Below are positions 24,452 through 37,208 of a DNA stretch of 64,000 bases, piece after piece (position 1 is the stretch's first letter; every line of letters begins with the position of its first letter). The notes under the pieces were generated by a model. The model was given only the letters and a program-made list of their open reading frames with translations. It was not told where the DNA came from and did not search any database. Source of the DNA: Akanthomyces muscarius (lineage: Eukaryota > Ascomycota > Sordariomycetes > Hypocreales > Cordycipitaceae). The position numbers and the translations under genes were made by a program. Where the stretch lies: contig NC_079241.1 of assembly GCF_028009165.1 (NCBI RefSeq), positions 4,650,001-4,714,000 of the forward strand, given 5' to 3'.

Positions 24452-25990
24452 AGTTCGATGCTCGAGTTGGGCTGTTGACCGATGTAATCAACTCGTGGTT
24501 GCGAGGGTGACGTTGAGCCGCCCGCTTTCCGCCGCTAAATTTCGACGCCGCGTTTTCACCTAATCTAGACGGCTACGCCAAGGCAAGCTACCACAATTTG
24601 TTGATGCGGCTGAGAAGTAAACCCAGCAAATTTTATTTGTTAAAAATTTCTTGGTCATAACTGTTGTAATAATTCTGCGAGCTGCAGGATATGCGCCAAG
24701 CGGCAACCAATGCGCTCCTACAGACCTGGAAGTCAGACATCAATACCTTGGCGACGTGTACCGAGGAATTTAGCTCACGCAACACGGTAGGAATTGGAAG
24801 CGCAAGAATTAATAAGTCAGATCTACTTTGTCAAATTTACCCGCTCATCGTTCCTCTTAATTAGCCTATTTCCAACTTTATCAGTTTCTTCATCGCCATG
24901 TTGCTAGATTTAGACTAAACTGCCATATGTTGTAGCCTACCCTACACAGCGACCTGACTGACGACCCAGACGCGACGATGTTTGAAAGGGCGCTCGAAAG
25001 ACTGCTCCTTCAAAACTTTCGTATAGTATCAGTGTCTTACGCAAACGATGCAAACTTTGTCAGGTATTTTGGGCGATCGAGCCCGCCGTTACGTATAATG
25101 TTGTTGACAGTCGCTCGTGGTCATGCAGTATTCTCTACCATGTCGGCAGCTTTTGCCCACCAACGGCCCTATTTCTCCCCAATCGCAGACTTTGCCCAGG
25201 CACCCGCCCTAGGAAGAATAAACATGGATCAAGCACGTGTATATCCTGGTATATGCAGCTGGTCATATTGCCTGCGCTTACCCAGAAAGTATAGGTCAGC
25301 GCGCGTCGACGGAATATTGGCAACGCTAATTGTTGCTTATGCCAGCTAATCTCTCACACACCCCAAACGTTCCAGAGAGCACGGAAAACTATGTCGTACT
25401 AAATACATATCTAATTCGTTTCTGGGCGGTTTTTGATCAAATTTGTGACAACACAGCCGCAGCGTTACGCGTCGATTTATCCGTCCGGAGTTCGGGATTC
25501 AGCCCTACTACAAACCCCGCCAAGGTTTAGAGCGGCGAATCTATCCGGTAGTCGCACGCACACCGCGCAGCGAGCGCAGCAGTGCCAGGTGTGTGAGACA
25601 AGTGCTGACCACTGCCCAGCGGAGCCACGGATCCCAGCGTCCCGGGAGACCTGGCGAGGTTTGAGGTGGCAGTGGCCGCTTACTATAGGTAGCGAGAAGA
25701 CAGTCAGACGAGGTGGGGGTGATAATGAACAAGTTGCCGAGTTCGTATAATTTTATCTAGCAATATGAGGATATGGTCTGATATCTATGGATTCCAGGCG
25801 TAAAATTCTTTCAAAGTAAACCTGTCGCTATAGCGAAACTACCGACGATGGCAAAAGCTCCCAGACGCCATGCAAGACAGACCAAAAATGCAGTCAAAAC
25901 AAAACATTGTAGGAGATGAAACACGACGCTTATCTATGCAGAGACCAAAAGGTATAGGAATTTTTTTCGCCAACAACTTTCTGTGATCAT
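24452..25990. other. Gene-free 1.5-kb stretch
   Basis: No frame here shows a recognisable domain; a 123-codon frame at 24978-25349 was examined and left out. AT-rich tracts occur near 24600-24670 and 24810-24930. Damaged repeat DNA is possible but no element ends were found. Confidence 0.45.
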
Positions 25991-26749
25991 CTAAGCCTCG
26001 CTCATGTAGCGAGACTTGGGGGCGGTGCTCTTGAGAACCGTTGGTGGGTACATGTAGCCGACGTAGAGGCAGATGATCATGATGATGATCTCCTCGAGAA
26101 CGGACATGCAGAGGAAGATGGTGGGATCGCCGTCAAAGATGCTGAAGCGAGGGTCGTGGCCAAAGTCACCGATGCACGCGTAGACCATGCGCACAATGAG
26201 GAAGGGTGCGCAGACGTAGATGGAGTAGAGTGTGAGTCTCTCGTTGCGCGGTAAAAGGTTCACAGAAGCAGTCAGCCAGCCGAGGATGCAGAACATGAGC
26301 CCCAGGCAGGCAACGAAGAGGGCGAGAGCGATCTTGAGAAGAAGCGGAATGTTGCTGCTGTCCACCGCCTGGACAGCACCGCCAATACCGACACCTAGAC
26401 CAGCAAGACTGACGACGTCGACAAAGAGGAAAACGTGCTTGGAGAGGGTCTGGACGGTTTCGTTGACGCGGCGGAGCAGGCCGACGGCGGCAAGGGTCAG
26501 GGGCGCAATACCGAGCATGTCGCAGGTCAGCTTGGTGACGACGATGCTGCGATCGCTGTGGGTCATGAGAAGAAGCTGGCAGATGGCAGCAATGACGCGC
26601 AGGAGACCGAGGATGAGCAGGAAGCGCCAGCAGGCAGAGACGGCTCGGATGCCCTGCTTGAAGCAGAGCACGGTGGCGAAGATTAGACACGGAATGAATG
26701 CGATGAGCTGCAGGACGGCAATGCCATCACGGTATGTGAAGTTGGTCAT
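25991..26749 (-). CDS. Seven-helix fungal membrane protein (DUF7702-like)
   Basis: A single exon encodes about 252 aa starting MTNFTYRDGIAVLQL. An upstream in-frame Met at 26914 would add 55 polar residues but seems less likely, since family members begin next to the first helix. Seven hydrophobic segments are seen, including AVLQLIAFIPCLIFATVLCF, FLLILGLLRVIAAICQLLL, DMLGIAPLTLAAVGLLRRV, VVSLAGLGVGIGGAV, LLKIALALFVACLGLMFCILGWL, LYSIYVCAPFLIVRMVYACI and FLCMSVLEEIIIMIICLYVGY. The YRDGIA start and the ARFSIFDGDP-like loop before the last helix fit fungal proteins annotated DUF7702. The function is unknown. It is the last gene before the biosynthetic cluster on this side. Confidence 0.75.
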   Translation of the reverse strand: MTNFTYRDGIAVLQLIAFIPCLIFATVLCFKQGIRAVSACWRFLLILGLLRVIAAICQLLLMTHSDRSIVVTKLTCDMLGIAPLTLAAVGLLRRVNETVQTLSKHVFLFVDVVSLAGLGVGIGGAVQAVDSSNIPLLLKIALALFVACLGLMFCILGWLTASVNLLPRNERLTLYSIYVCAPFLIVRMVYACIGDFGHDPRFSIFDGDPTIFLCMSVLEEIIIMIICLYVGYMYPPTVLKSTAPKSRYMSEA

Positions 26750-28860
26750 CTTGGGGGTTGGTGATTGATATCCGTCAAGTGGGGAGCTGCCAAGACCCGT
26801 TGGTTGTAATGCAGTCGAAATATGGCTATTTCCGTCGAAAGAGGAGTCAAAAGGATCTTGAGTTCTGTTGAAGGACAGAAATATTAGATCCTCGACTCTT
26901 AGTGGATATGACAAGAGGGTGGGAGGGATGTGGAGGGTTCGGGTTGATGACTGCAGAGTGAGGTTCTAGAAACGATGGCGAGGTAAAGGCGAGTTTTTAA
27001 CTTGTTCTGAATCGCCAAGAACTTTTTACGGCCTGAGCAGCCGGATGAGCGAGACCGGTTTCCTCATCCAGCATAAGAGGCAAAATAGCCTTGCAGGTTT
27101 GTGTGTGCCTGTGCTCGCGAAACCCGAAGGTAGGGGGAGAGCGCGAAAGAGCGAGATGACGCAAACATACGTAAGTGCTCACGTCTCATGATGCGCCGTC
27201 CTAACCGACTTCTATGGGTGCTCAAGGTGAGAGCCATAAGGCTGCTCTGGGGATACCCGTCTAGCTAGCTCCTAGCTTCCTGCAGGTTCTTTGCCTCGGG
27301 GGACCCTGCCATGATTGGCGCAAGAAGAGGTATGTGTGTGAGTGTGAGTGTGAGTGTGAGTGTGAGTGGGTGTGTGTGTGTGTCTTGGCCTGCCTGCGGG
27401 TGGGCACCCGATATCCGATCTGCTGAACGAAAAGAAGGGGTCAAAGAAAAAAGAGAACAAACAAAGTGCAGAAAGCATACCTGGACAGGACTAGCCCCAT
27501 GCCTCCGCCGCAGAAGGCTGCCCAAAACCGAAAGCCGCTCCGTCTGCATGCTGTCCCATCTGGGTAAGATTTCCCGGCCACAGCTAGTTATTTCCCGTAA
27601 GCTGAGGAAATGCCACGCGGGCGTTGTGGCACAGTCGACCCGGCCGGAACAGGAAGCGCAAGGCAAATCTTGAGGCGCTTTCAATGCCAGGATTGTCATG
27701 TGGCTGAACGCTTGCGACCGTGCCGCAAGAGTCGAGTTGAACGGCCTCTGAGTTGAGTTGGCAAGTCGTGCATTTTTTTGGCCCCGAAACTTACAACATT
27801 AGGCTCATTTGTGAGCACACGACGCTCGTCAGAAAGGATATCTCTGGCTGGATCCGTAACTTAGTGCTCTGGAATCTTCAGCCCTGCATAGCGCGTTAGT
27901 TACCTTTGCAGTTCAACTCTACTTTGCTGGAGCTAGCACCTTTTTTTTAATACTTTTGCTTATGCCTCTTTCGTTTAGCTCAGCATCGGTCGGCCCGTAC
28001 GACGGTTGTCTGCCTGCCGTATTCCGTAGGTAGTGGTTCATTATATCGCACTAACCCACGTTGCAGCGATTTCTGCCCTGGATGGTGAGGCCAGGCCAGG
28101 TCGAGCAAATATACGAATAATCAGGGCCCTCAGCATGCCGAGACAATCTATACTCAAAGTATTAGCACGCGTGGGGTTCAAGGGCAAATATAAGAGCAGT
28201 CCCACAGTCCTACTCGGGCAACCGCAGTCGTGCTTATACCGTCTCACCATTCTTCGCCTAAAACCATCCGGCTGTTCCCCAGTGTAAGCAGCAAGTAAGC
28301 CCGACACCGACAGGGCCATGCAGCGATGCTGGCTGGGCTGTGCGCGCGGGCCGGGGCAGTCTCCTCATAGGGCGAGCATCGATGCCCCCTTTATGACTAG
28401 AAACGTGCTATAATCGACAATATTATGGTTTCATTGCGACATTGCTGGATCGGATGGTGGGTGGTCTTACGAAAGAGAGTGAGTGTACCGCGGACAAAGC
28501 GTATGACAAGGACTCTAAAAACAGCAAGTGCCGTTCAACAAGCCCATGTCATAAAAAGACGCTGGGCTGCTGCGAGTGAGATCTGGGGGTAGCTTAAAAG
28601 TAATTTTTATTTTCATCCATATTTTTCCGCAATATAGAGCGAAGCATCCCGCCTCTACACATCTGCTTCTTGGCCTGCCGTCAACTGTTCTTGGGCTCCC
28701 CATCGCATTCATTCTCTCATCCCGCCTGGTCCGATTGATCTTCAGGTTTGGCTTCAGGCGCACACAGCCTGTTCAGCTCAAAGGCTCAATCTTTGGAGGC
28801 CAATATTATCGATTGGCTCCGTGTGTCTCCGAAAAAAGTCCGACATTTCGCTCGCCCACC
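26750..28860. other. Intergenic region with GT-rich microsatellite upstream of the NRPS gene
   Basis: About 2.1 kb without a recognised gene. A GTGTGA/GT microsatellite lies at about 27331-27384. Two short antisense reading frames over it code only simple Thr-His repeats and are not genes. The last few hundred bases should form the promoter of the NRPS at 28861, whose ATG sits in a good context (CCACCATGG). Confidence 0.5.
27331..27384. repeat. GTGTGA/GT microsatellite
   Basis: Tandem GTGTGA units followed by a GT run are seen directly in the sequence, between two genes. Length polymorphism is likely. Confidence 0.9.
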
Positions 28861-31800
28861 ATGGCGGCCGCAGACACCATTAATCTGCCCCGCACCAAAC
28901 TGCCATTCTTCGACATTGCCTTTCGCAACCTTGAAGATGGTCACTACGAGGCCCCTTCAGACTACAACCAGGTGTCCCGCCAATCGACCTCGATTTTGAG
29001 AGACAATGATGCCTTGCTAAAGGCATTTGGCACTTTTGTCCTTGCCGTGTCCGATCTGGAAGATGCCGCCTTCACAGCCCATGTTGGCTCGGAGCGTCTG
29101 CTAGTGATGGCCAAGGCAGCTGGCATCAACGAGCAACTGCGATCCTTTTCTTCCAATAAAATAACCATTTCATCCTTGCCTATCACAAGCCCGATTGCTG
29201 ACGGCCTACTTGATTTCGAGCTTCAAATCATTGGATCCGAGAGCGCCTCCAAGGTCCCCAAGCAGCTATCCAGTGTAAGAATAAACGAGGGCTGTGTATG
29301 GCCACAGCCTGAACGCAGCCCCTCGCGCCTGTACCCGCCCTTTTCGTATGCTATAATTGTGCTAATCCCTCCATTTATCCTAGACTCTGGTTCTTGCCGT
29401 CTGCCCTACTGAAAAGGGCGACGTTGCCGATCTGCAGCTCTTTGTCGACGTCCGTAACGGCCATGCAGAATCCACATCGCAACTCCTCGAGCTCGCCGCT
29501 CGTTACCTGGCCCCTGAGCCTGCTACAATTTCTGATACCTCCCTGAAAACGGCCGAGCCGTTCTCTTGCCGCCAAAATGGCCCGCCCACCATGATCAGCC
29601 GCCCTCCCTTGCTGAAGAGCGATCTCAAGCTGTACAAGAGCGAGGAAGAGTGCCCTGCCCTCTTTCACAGCGCTTTTGAGCGCCGCGCTGCCGAGTTCCC
29701 CGATAACTCGTGTATCGAGTATATTGCCGATGCTTCTGGAAAGATTGAGAAATGGACGTTTGGTGGGATTCACGCTCTGGCCGAGAACCTGATGAAGGAG
29801 CTGCACATTCTGGAAACCAACATCACCTGGAACAAGCCCTTCAACGGTCAGCGTATTGTTCCCCTTTACCTACCTGGCTGCCCCCAGCTTTACGCTGGCT
29901 ATATGGGTATCATGAAGGCCGGTGGCGCTTTCTGTCCTCTACCTCTCGATGCTCCTGCTGAGAGAGTCCAGGTCATCCTGGAGGACATCGAAGCCCCTGT
30001 CGTCCTCGGTCTTGGTAGTAACCCTTTCCCCGGTCTGGCCATCGACACTGCTGAGCCTCATATTGCCGAATTTCTTCGCAACATTACTTGGGTCGACATG
30101 GCCAATCTTTCGGCCTGGCGTGCGGACAAGCCCGTCGAGTCTCTTGCTCCCACCCAGCCCCGGGAGCCCAAGGAGGAGGACCTGGCCTACATTCTCTACA
30201 CGAGTGGCTCCACTGGCAAGCCCAAGGGTGTTTTGATCTCTCACATTTCCGGCTGCTGTGCTATTGGCGGCCACGACGAGGCTTTCCCTCACCTGGCCGT
30301 TGGTCCCGAGCTGCGCTGGTTGCAGTTTGCCATGCCGACGTTTGATCTCAGTCTCATCGAGATATTTGTCACGATGGGAAACGCTGGCACCCTTTGCGTT
30401 GCTGAACGCTCGCTCATGCTTACTGATATCGAGCGCACCATCAAGCTGTTCCAGGCCAACACCATCTTCACGGTGCCCAGTCTGGCCACGCTCCTGCGCC
30501 CTTCCAAGGTGCCGTCGCTAACGACTCTTGTCGTTGGTGGTGAGCTGCTCAACAAGTACACCATAGACAACTTTTCCTATGACTCCCCTCGCGGCCCCGA
30601 CGAGCCTGTGCGTCATCTTATCAACATTTACGGACCTACCGAAGCTACTATGGCTGTTGCTACCGAGGAGTCCAGCGTTACCACTCGTGGCTCCATCATT
30701 GGTGACTGCCTGCGCTGCGCTGGCATCATCATCGTGGACCCCAACTCGGATGAGCTCATCGAGACACCGTCGCCTTTGACTGGTGAACTTGCTATTATTG
30801 GACCCCAGGTTGGCTTCGGATACCTCAACCGCCCCAAGGAGACCAATGCCGCTTTCAAGGACGGTAGCCATCTGGGACTCGGCCCGGTGTACAAGACTGG
30901 TGACAGAAGCCGTATTGTGTGGACCGCAGACGGCAAGCCCAAGGTTGAGATTCTCGGCCGTCTCAATATGGAGCAGGTCAAGCTCAATGGCCGCCGTGTC
31001 GAGCTGAGCGAAATAGAGTCCAGCGTTGCCAAGTCGGAGCTTGTCCGCGAAGTTGCTACTGTCGTTCTTGGCAAGGCCCAGCTCGTGGCTTACTTGTCAC
31101 TTGCTGATACGTCGGACTCTGCAGAGGCTCGCGAGGCCGCCATTGCTGACTGCCACGATGTAGCGAACCGTACCATGCCCGGTTGGATGCGACCTAGTGA
31201 CTACACGGTGCTGGCTGAGCTTCCTCGTACGGCCAGCGGCAAGGTTGACCGCAAGATGCTCCAGAAGTGGGCGCAAGCAACCTTTGGGGTCTCTACGCCT
31301 ATACCTGCCCCAGAGGCCACAAGGATTCCTGTTGACTTTACCAGCGAGGAGAGCGTCCGTGAACTCATTCTCAAGACCATTACTTCCATCATTGGCGAGT
31401 CGGCCGCGTCTACCGATGCCGCCACACCCCTCTACACATGGGGCATCGACAGTCTCCAGGGCATGCGCCTTCTGCAGACACTCCGCGAGTACGAGATTGA
31501 AGGTCTCGGCCTCAACGACATCATGGTTGGCAACAGCCTCAACGCCCTCACCAAGCGCGCCATGGAGCTTCACGCCTCCAAGGGCGCTGAACCCGAAGTT
31601 GAAATGGACGATGGCCCGATTGAGATTGAAGACGAGGAGGAGCTGCTCTTCCTCCCGCTAAGCGCCAAACTCAAGCACTTTGAAGCCGAGTGTCGCCAGC
31701 AGTGCGTCAAGGGTCTCGACATTCCTGCCGAGGACATTGAGCACGTCCTTCCCTCGACGGGCATGCAGACTCGCATGGTCGCCTTCTTCCAGGAGTGCGC

Positions 31801-33259
31801 CGACGAGATTGGTCTTACCAAGCCATACATTGAGCACTTCCCCTACAAGGTTCCCAAAATCTTCGATTTCGACCGCTTCGAGACGGCCGTTCTCGCTGTA
31901 CTCAACGAGCACGACGCGTTCCGCACCGTCACCTGCCCCGTCGAGCACCCCCTCACGCCCTTTGCGCAGGTGGCCCTGAAGAAGGGCTCGCCGCGCGCCA
32001 CGCTGCCTGTCGTGCGCATCACCTGCTCAACCTACGACGAGAGCCCCAACAGCCTCTGGAGCAAGACGATCGGGCAGGCGCAGAATTCCGCCTGCGAGTC
32101 GCTCGGCCTGGAGCACCCCGGTGCCGTCGTCACTTTCATCTACGACGAGGCCCGCGAGCACTGCGTCATGGTGTGGTCGCTGTTCCACATGATCTACGAC
32201 GGCATCAGCCTCGAGGTGCTGCGTCGCGAGGTCGCGCGCGCCTACAACGACCCGAGCACCGTCACCGCCATCGCTGCCAAGTGCCCCAAGGGCGTGCGCC
32301 TGCCCATCGAGGCGCACTACAGCGGTGATTGGCTCGAGACGAGCATGTACTGGATGCGCGAGCGCGCCGGCGCCGGCATCTTCAAGGTCGGCGGCCGGCA
32401 GCTGCCGGTCCGCGGCGACTACTCGGAGTCGTTCCGCAACGGCGACGTCGCGTGCGAGACGCTCGTCTCGAGCCTCAGCCTCGACGACCTCAACGAGCTG
32501 ACGCGCAAGCACGCGCTCAATTCGTCACTCGCCGTCACGCAGGCCGCATACTCGATGGCGCTCGCGCAGACCGTCGCCAAGCTCGACGGCGCCGACGACG
32601 ACGTCGAGGTGCAGTTTGCGACCGTCATCCACGGCCGCCAGACACCCGAGTCGCTCGACTGCGTGGCGCTCATGCTCGAGACGCTGCCCGCGTACATCAA
32701 CTACAAGGGAGGCGCCGGCGGCGCCGGCAGCAAGATGACGCACCGCCAGGCCGTGCAGCACATGCTCGCCGAGCACGTCGACCAGATGCCGCACGCGCAG
32801 ATGCCCTGCACCACCGTCGACTTTGCCAAGACGGGCCGCCGCCTCGACAGCTCCATCATCCTGCAGGCCTACCCCAAGCCGCCAAACGTCGCCGCCGCCG
32901 CCGCCGCCTCGGGCGAGAGCGGTGCCGACGTTGTTGATGACCTGCCCGGGTTCAACCGCGAGGAGAACCTGCTCGCGCCGTGGCGGGAGACCTTTACCGG
33001 CTACCCGCTGCTGGTCGAGCTCTGGCAGGGCTTCGACCGCGCCGACGAGAAGCTGCGCATCCGCTGCTCCTACATCCCGACGTGGCCCGGCTACGAGTTC
33101 ATGTGCAAGGCCTGGGCCCAGGGCCTCAACGCGGCGCTCGAGGCCAGCCTGGTCCGCATCCTCAGCAACCCCGACGCCGAGTTTGATCCCGTGGCGCTCA
33201 TCAAGGCTGAGGCTGACGTTGGTGGCGCTGCGGCCGAGTCCATGGACATCTCTGCCTGA
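28861..33259 (+). CDS. Monomodular NRPS (N-terminal extension, A-T-C), possible cluster enzyme
   Basis: Exons 28861-29274 and 29384-33259 join to about 1429 aa. Residues 1-205 are an N-terminal region with no clear domain; it could be a shrunken condensation-like fold. The adenylation domain follows, with YILYTSGSTGKPKG (near 410), NIYGPTEATM (near 552), YKTGDRSR (near 641), GRLNMEQVKLNGRRVE and ASGKVDRK (near 755). The carrier domain has YTWGIDSLQGM with the phosphopantetheine Ser at 828. A terminal condensation domain (about 905-1360) shows SLFHMIYDG with His1073 and Asp1077, so HxxxDG is intact. Similar A-T-C enzymes, such as FmqC of the fumiquinazoline pathway, couple one amino acid to a made scaffold (established knowledge). 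That role with the PKS-NRPS product is inference. The amino acid cannot be predicted. The 3' half is unusually GC-rich. Confidence 0.87.
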
Positions 33260-33949
33260 GTTCCAAGAACTAAAAAAATAAAATAAAAAAAGGGCTTTGA
33301 AAGCGGCAGGCGGTGATGAATCAGCAAGTCAAATACGTGGGTGTCGGTTGTGTAAATGTGTCGTGTTTTTTTTGGAACGAATTTTCTTTGTCTTTAGAAG
33401 CATGATTTGTATATTTTCTTCGTTATTCATTATTAGCAATGACCATTTCTTTTTTTCGCATTCGAAATACAATTGTGCAAGTCCGAAGCCTCATGTCTCA
33501 GCTTGAAACCACCCGATAAGTCTCCGCGTGCTTGTTTGCTATACCCTTGTAGAAGTTCAAGGCTGCAGGGATCGGCGCTGCACACTCGACGATCGCGTAC
33601 GCATCTGGTGACATGGGCCGCCGTGAGGATGCGACATGCACAAGTCACGTATGATAAAGCAAGGTAACGAGGCTGCAATTTTTTCTTCTTTCAAATCAAG
33701 ACTTGAGGCTTGTAGAAACGTGTGCAAAGATAGCTGCGCCGGTATTGGGCGAGTCAAATGGTGATAAAATGATACATCAAATTTCCCAGAAAGCAAGTCA
33801 TATGAAGCGTCGTCGCTGACGTGTAGATCCGGGCCTAGTAAGTCGCCCAACCCCAAAAAACGCCGTGGGGAATATATACAAAAATAGTCTATCAATGTTC
33901 TATGTGCAAGAAAAGTGTACGTCTAGAAAAAAAAAAAGGAAAAAAACGC
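33260..33949. other. Convergent 3' flank between NRPS and Zn2Cys6 regulator
   Basis: About 690 bp between two convergent stop codons. It holds A-rich and T-rich tracts just after the NRPS stop (33271-33292), near 33366 and before 33950. No gene is seen. Confidence 0.5.
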
Positions 33950-36337
33950 CTACTTCAGAGGCGGGCGAAGGTTATGATGCTCAATAAACTTGGCAAAGTC
34001 ATCGGCCTGCGTAAAGCCGGCTTGCGTGCTAATACGCTTGAGCTGAGTTACTGTCCAGGCCCGAGTCTCGTCCGTCAGGCTGTGCATGCAGCCCACCGTG
34101 AGCAGTACCCAGGTGGCAAAGTAGCAGCCGGCAGCCGAGCCGGTGTAGCCACTAACGGGCTCAGTCGACCCAAAGATGGAAGTGGGGGAATATGGCGGGG
34201 AGGTAGCATCGCCAACGTCGATACCCGAATCCGATGTCGCCACGGGGGTCATGCCCTTGGGGCGGTACATTTGCTGCTCGTGCTGCACCTGCTGCTGGGC
34301 AGGCGAGGTGACGTAGCCCATGAGCTGGGGCACGGCGGCCAGCAAATCAGCACGGATGTGGGCCATGGTCCTGGAGACGCCCTGGAGGCGATCCACGTAG
34401 TTGTTGGAGAAGAACCAGTTGGGATCAATGTTGGCGCCACGCAGGAGCAAGTAACCGATGGCGTGGTTGGCCAGGATACGGCATGTGCGCATCCTGTTCC
34501 AAACGTTGGCGACGTAGACATCATGGTAAAGATGATGTACTTCGCCGTGGAAACGTGTAGTGTCGAGATTTGCGGGCGAGGGGTTCGACATGACAGCGTA
34601 GCACCATTCCGGAGGGCATTCGGCGAATCTGCTCTCCAGACGGTAGTCGATGTCGAGAGCTTGCGACAGGTAGCGCTCCAAATCTTCAATTGACAGATTG
34701 GGGGCAGCCTTTTTGTTAGAAGTAGGCGCAGCAGAGGATGAAGTGTTGGAGACGGAAGCGTTGGGGTCGTGGGAAATGTAGCTGTAACCACCGGGAGAAA
34801 TTTGGTGGTACAGGTCGAGGAGCTCGACCATGGCGCTGGCTGCCACCCAGTAGGGGTCCGAGACGGAAAAGGCCTTGGACGCCTCAGTACGCAGCATGCG
34901 CAAGCTGGAGGGCATGGGAATACCAATGCGCAGGCAGTTTGTGAGAAGCTGCGTAAAGACATCCTTGAAGATTTGCAGGCCAGTGGAGGTGGTAAACTGC
35001 GACTTGCCGCGGACATTGAGCAGGGAGACTGCACCGTCAATGTGCTGTTTCCAGCCGTCGAGCGAAGCTTTACTAAACTCGTACAGGGCCAAGACAAGCA
35101 CAGTGACAATTGTGCTATCACGGCGCGCAGCCACGGGATCAGCCAGAGCACGGTTTACACGCTCCATGGTGCGCGTGTACATCATGATGGAGCGGCACAT
35201 CAAGTCAGTCTGCTTGGTGGTGCGGGCCAAGCCAGCAAAGCCGACGGCAAGGACAGCGCCTTCGAGCAGCTCGTGGCCTTCTTCGCGAGCCAGAATCGTG
35301 ACTACATAGTCGAGGAAACCCGAAGAAGGGCCCGACTGGTGCACCACGTAGTGTGTGAGGAAAAAGTCCAGACCAATCATATCGAGTGGCAGGGAGAGCG
35401 GGCGCTGGATACTGCCATCGTGGCTGGAGCCTGCAGGCGAGGTAGCGGTCGCGGCCAGCTCCATACCTCCCGATGAGGCACGCCCAGTAGCGTCACGGGG
35501 TACATCCACAGCAGAGGCGGCACCGGAATTGATGGCGCTGGCGCTCGTAGAGTCTGTGCCCGTCATCATGGCATCGGAGCTGTCTGTTGACAGGCTGAAC
35601 AGGCCACCATCAGTGTTGAAGGGGGTGTTGAAGCCGAGCAGATCAAAGTTGAACGAATTGTTGGCAAACATGCCGTCGCCCATGTCACCGAGCATGTCCT
35701 CTACAGACGACATCTTTTGGGGAGGAAACTGGTGCGGTGCAGGCTGTGAGCGAGGTGCGCTGGCAGGATGAGGAACCGGCGAACGCTGGCCAGAGGAAGG
35801 TTGCGAGGTCTGTGTCTGTTGGGGAGCGGGAGCTGAGCGTTTGTTGATTCTCGAGCGAGCCTTGTCAATGACTTGGCTGCTTTCGTCGCGGAAAATCAGG
35901 CTGGACGGGTCGCGGTAGCCCGGGCACTTTTGGCCCATGCGACGACATTGACCGCATTCTGGATGAGCTTTGTCGCACTGGAAGGAGGCTGCGTGTTAGC
36001 AAATGCTTGTTATATTTTCCTCGCCAACTTTTTCTCCCATAGCAGGAAATCGCCATGCTTTTTCTTCTTCTCTCCATCTCGTCTACATGTAGCGCTGGCT
36101 GGTTGGCGCACAAGCGGATAGCCTGACTTGTAGCACCAAACCGTCGCATTACCAATGTCACGAGGCCGAACGGGCCGCAACGCATTTCTATCGGCCATCG
36201 CACCAGCGCCAACAGAGACGAAGACGAGTCGGGACGCCGTTGAGGCAGGCGGGGAGGTGAATTTTGGTCAAACTTACTCGTCTTTTCTTGGCTCTACAAT
36301 TGTTGCAGCTTGTGGAAGGCCTGCCGCAGTAGACCAT
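33950..36337 (-). CDS. Zn2Cys6 fungal transcription factor, likely cluster regulator
   Basis: The protein is about 695 aa. Exon 1 (36337-36278) encodes the Met and the first half of the zinc cluster; exon 2 (35977-33950) encodes the rest, after a 300-bp intron starting GTAAGT and ending CTTCCAG. Spliced, the N-terminus has CNNCRAKKRRC and DKAHPECGQCRRMGQKC, a complete Cx2Cx6Cx6Cx2Cx6C cluster, so the intron splits the DNA-binding domain. A Ser/Pro/Gln-rich linker follows, then a helical fungal activation region (FFLTHYVVHQSGPSSGF, YTRTMERVNRAL, LVLALYEFSKASL) resembling the Fungal_trans_2 type. The gene lies between the NRPS and the trans-ER and diverges from the latter, so pathway-specific control is plausible but inferred. 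Confidence 0.87.
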
Positions 36338-37184
36338 GTTGACGATGGAGGGTCGAACGGCCCGCCGTTTGTATCAAGCAAAGAGTAGTCGTGGATCTGT
36401 GCGCAAGGCCCAAGGGAGGGGTAGCTGCCTGTTGAGGAAGCAAGGTAGCAGCGGAAGACGAAGCAAGCAAGCAGCGAGTCGAAAAGGCCGTTGAGACGGA
36501 TCAGGGTGATGGACAGGTAGGGATGGTCCAGGAACAGGTAGAGTCGCAGCAGACGCAAAGCAAAGCTCTGGTGGGGGGAGTGGATGGAGATGGGAGGAAC
36601 GGAAAAGTAGACGGAAAGAGGAAGCTCTACGACAAAGAGTCGGGCGGGAAAGGCAGTATCTAAATAATGCTTGGAGTCTTCGGGGATGGAAGAGAGCAAG
36701 GAGTGCAAATGAGCCAACAAGAAAATAGTCGAGTGCGAGTCTGACAAAGAAAGAGAAGCGCGTGGGCGAGTCGCAGTGTGAGTGGGCAAACGATGGTGGT
36801 GTGTATGGTGCGGTGTCTGTGTATGGTGGATGTTTGGGTCTTGGACGGCGGATGATGGTGGACGAGGTTTTTTTTACTGGGGGCGTCCTTTGCGTTGATT
36901 GATGCCTGTGAGCCCCTTCACACACCCCCAGTCCAGCCTCCGAGGCTGAAGCCGCCCTGTCTTTCCAGGCGGTCCAGTTGCGCTGGCAGCCGCACAGCTC
37001 GCTATAAGTGGGCTGCTAGTCACCTGTAGATCACTGAGCTCGGATGGAAGCAATGGTGAGCAAACTTGAGGTGAGCCTCGCGAGGTGAGTGGCCGAGGGA
37101 ACGACAAGGTGAGTACATACGTAGATACCACCAAAGCATGCATGTGCCAGAGACACGAGCTAATGCAAATATCGGGCTTGAGCT

Positions 37185-37208
37185 GGGGGGGGGGGGGGGG
37201 GGGGGGGG
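37185..37208 (+). repeat. Poly-G tract (24 G)
   Basis: An uninterrupted run of 24 G is read directly. It lies between divergent cluster genes and could form quadruplex DNA or mark a replication-slippage site. Length may be affected by sequencing error. Confidence 0.9.

Noticed and set aside
24978..25349. 123-codon frame on the plus strand
   Set aside because: No recognisable domain, no clear splice partners, and low-quality context in a gene-free stretch.
27272..27478. Thr-His repeat frame on the minus strand
   Set aside because: Coding is only the GT microsatellite read in antisense.
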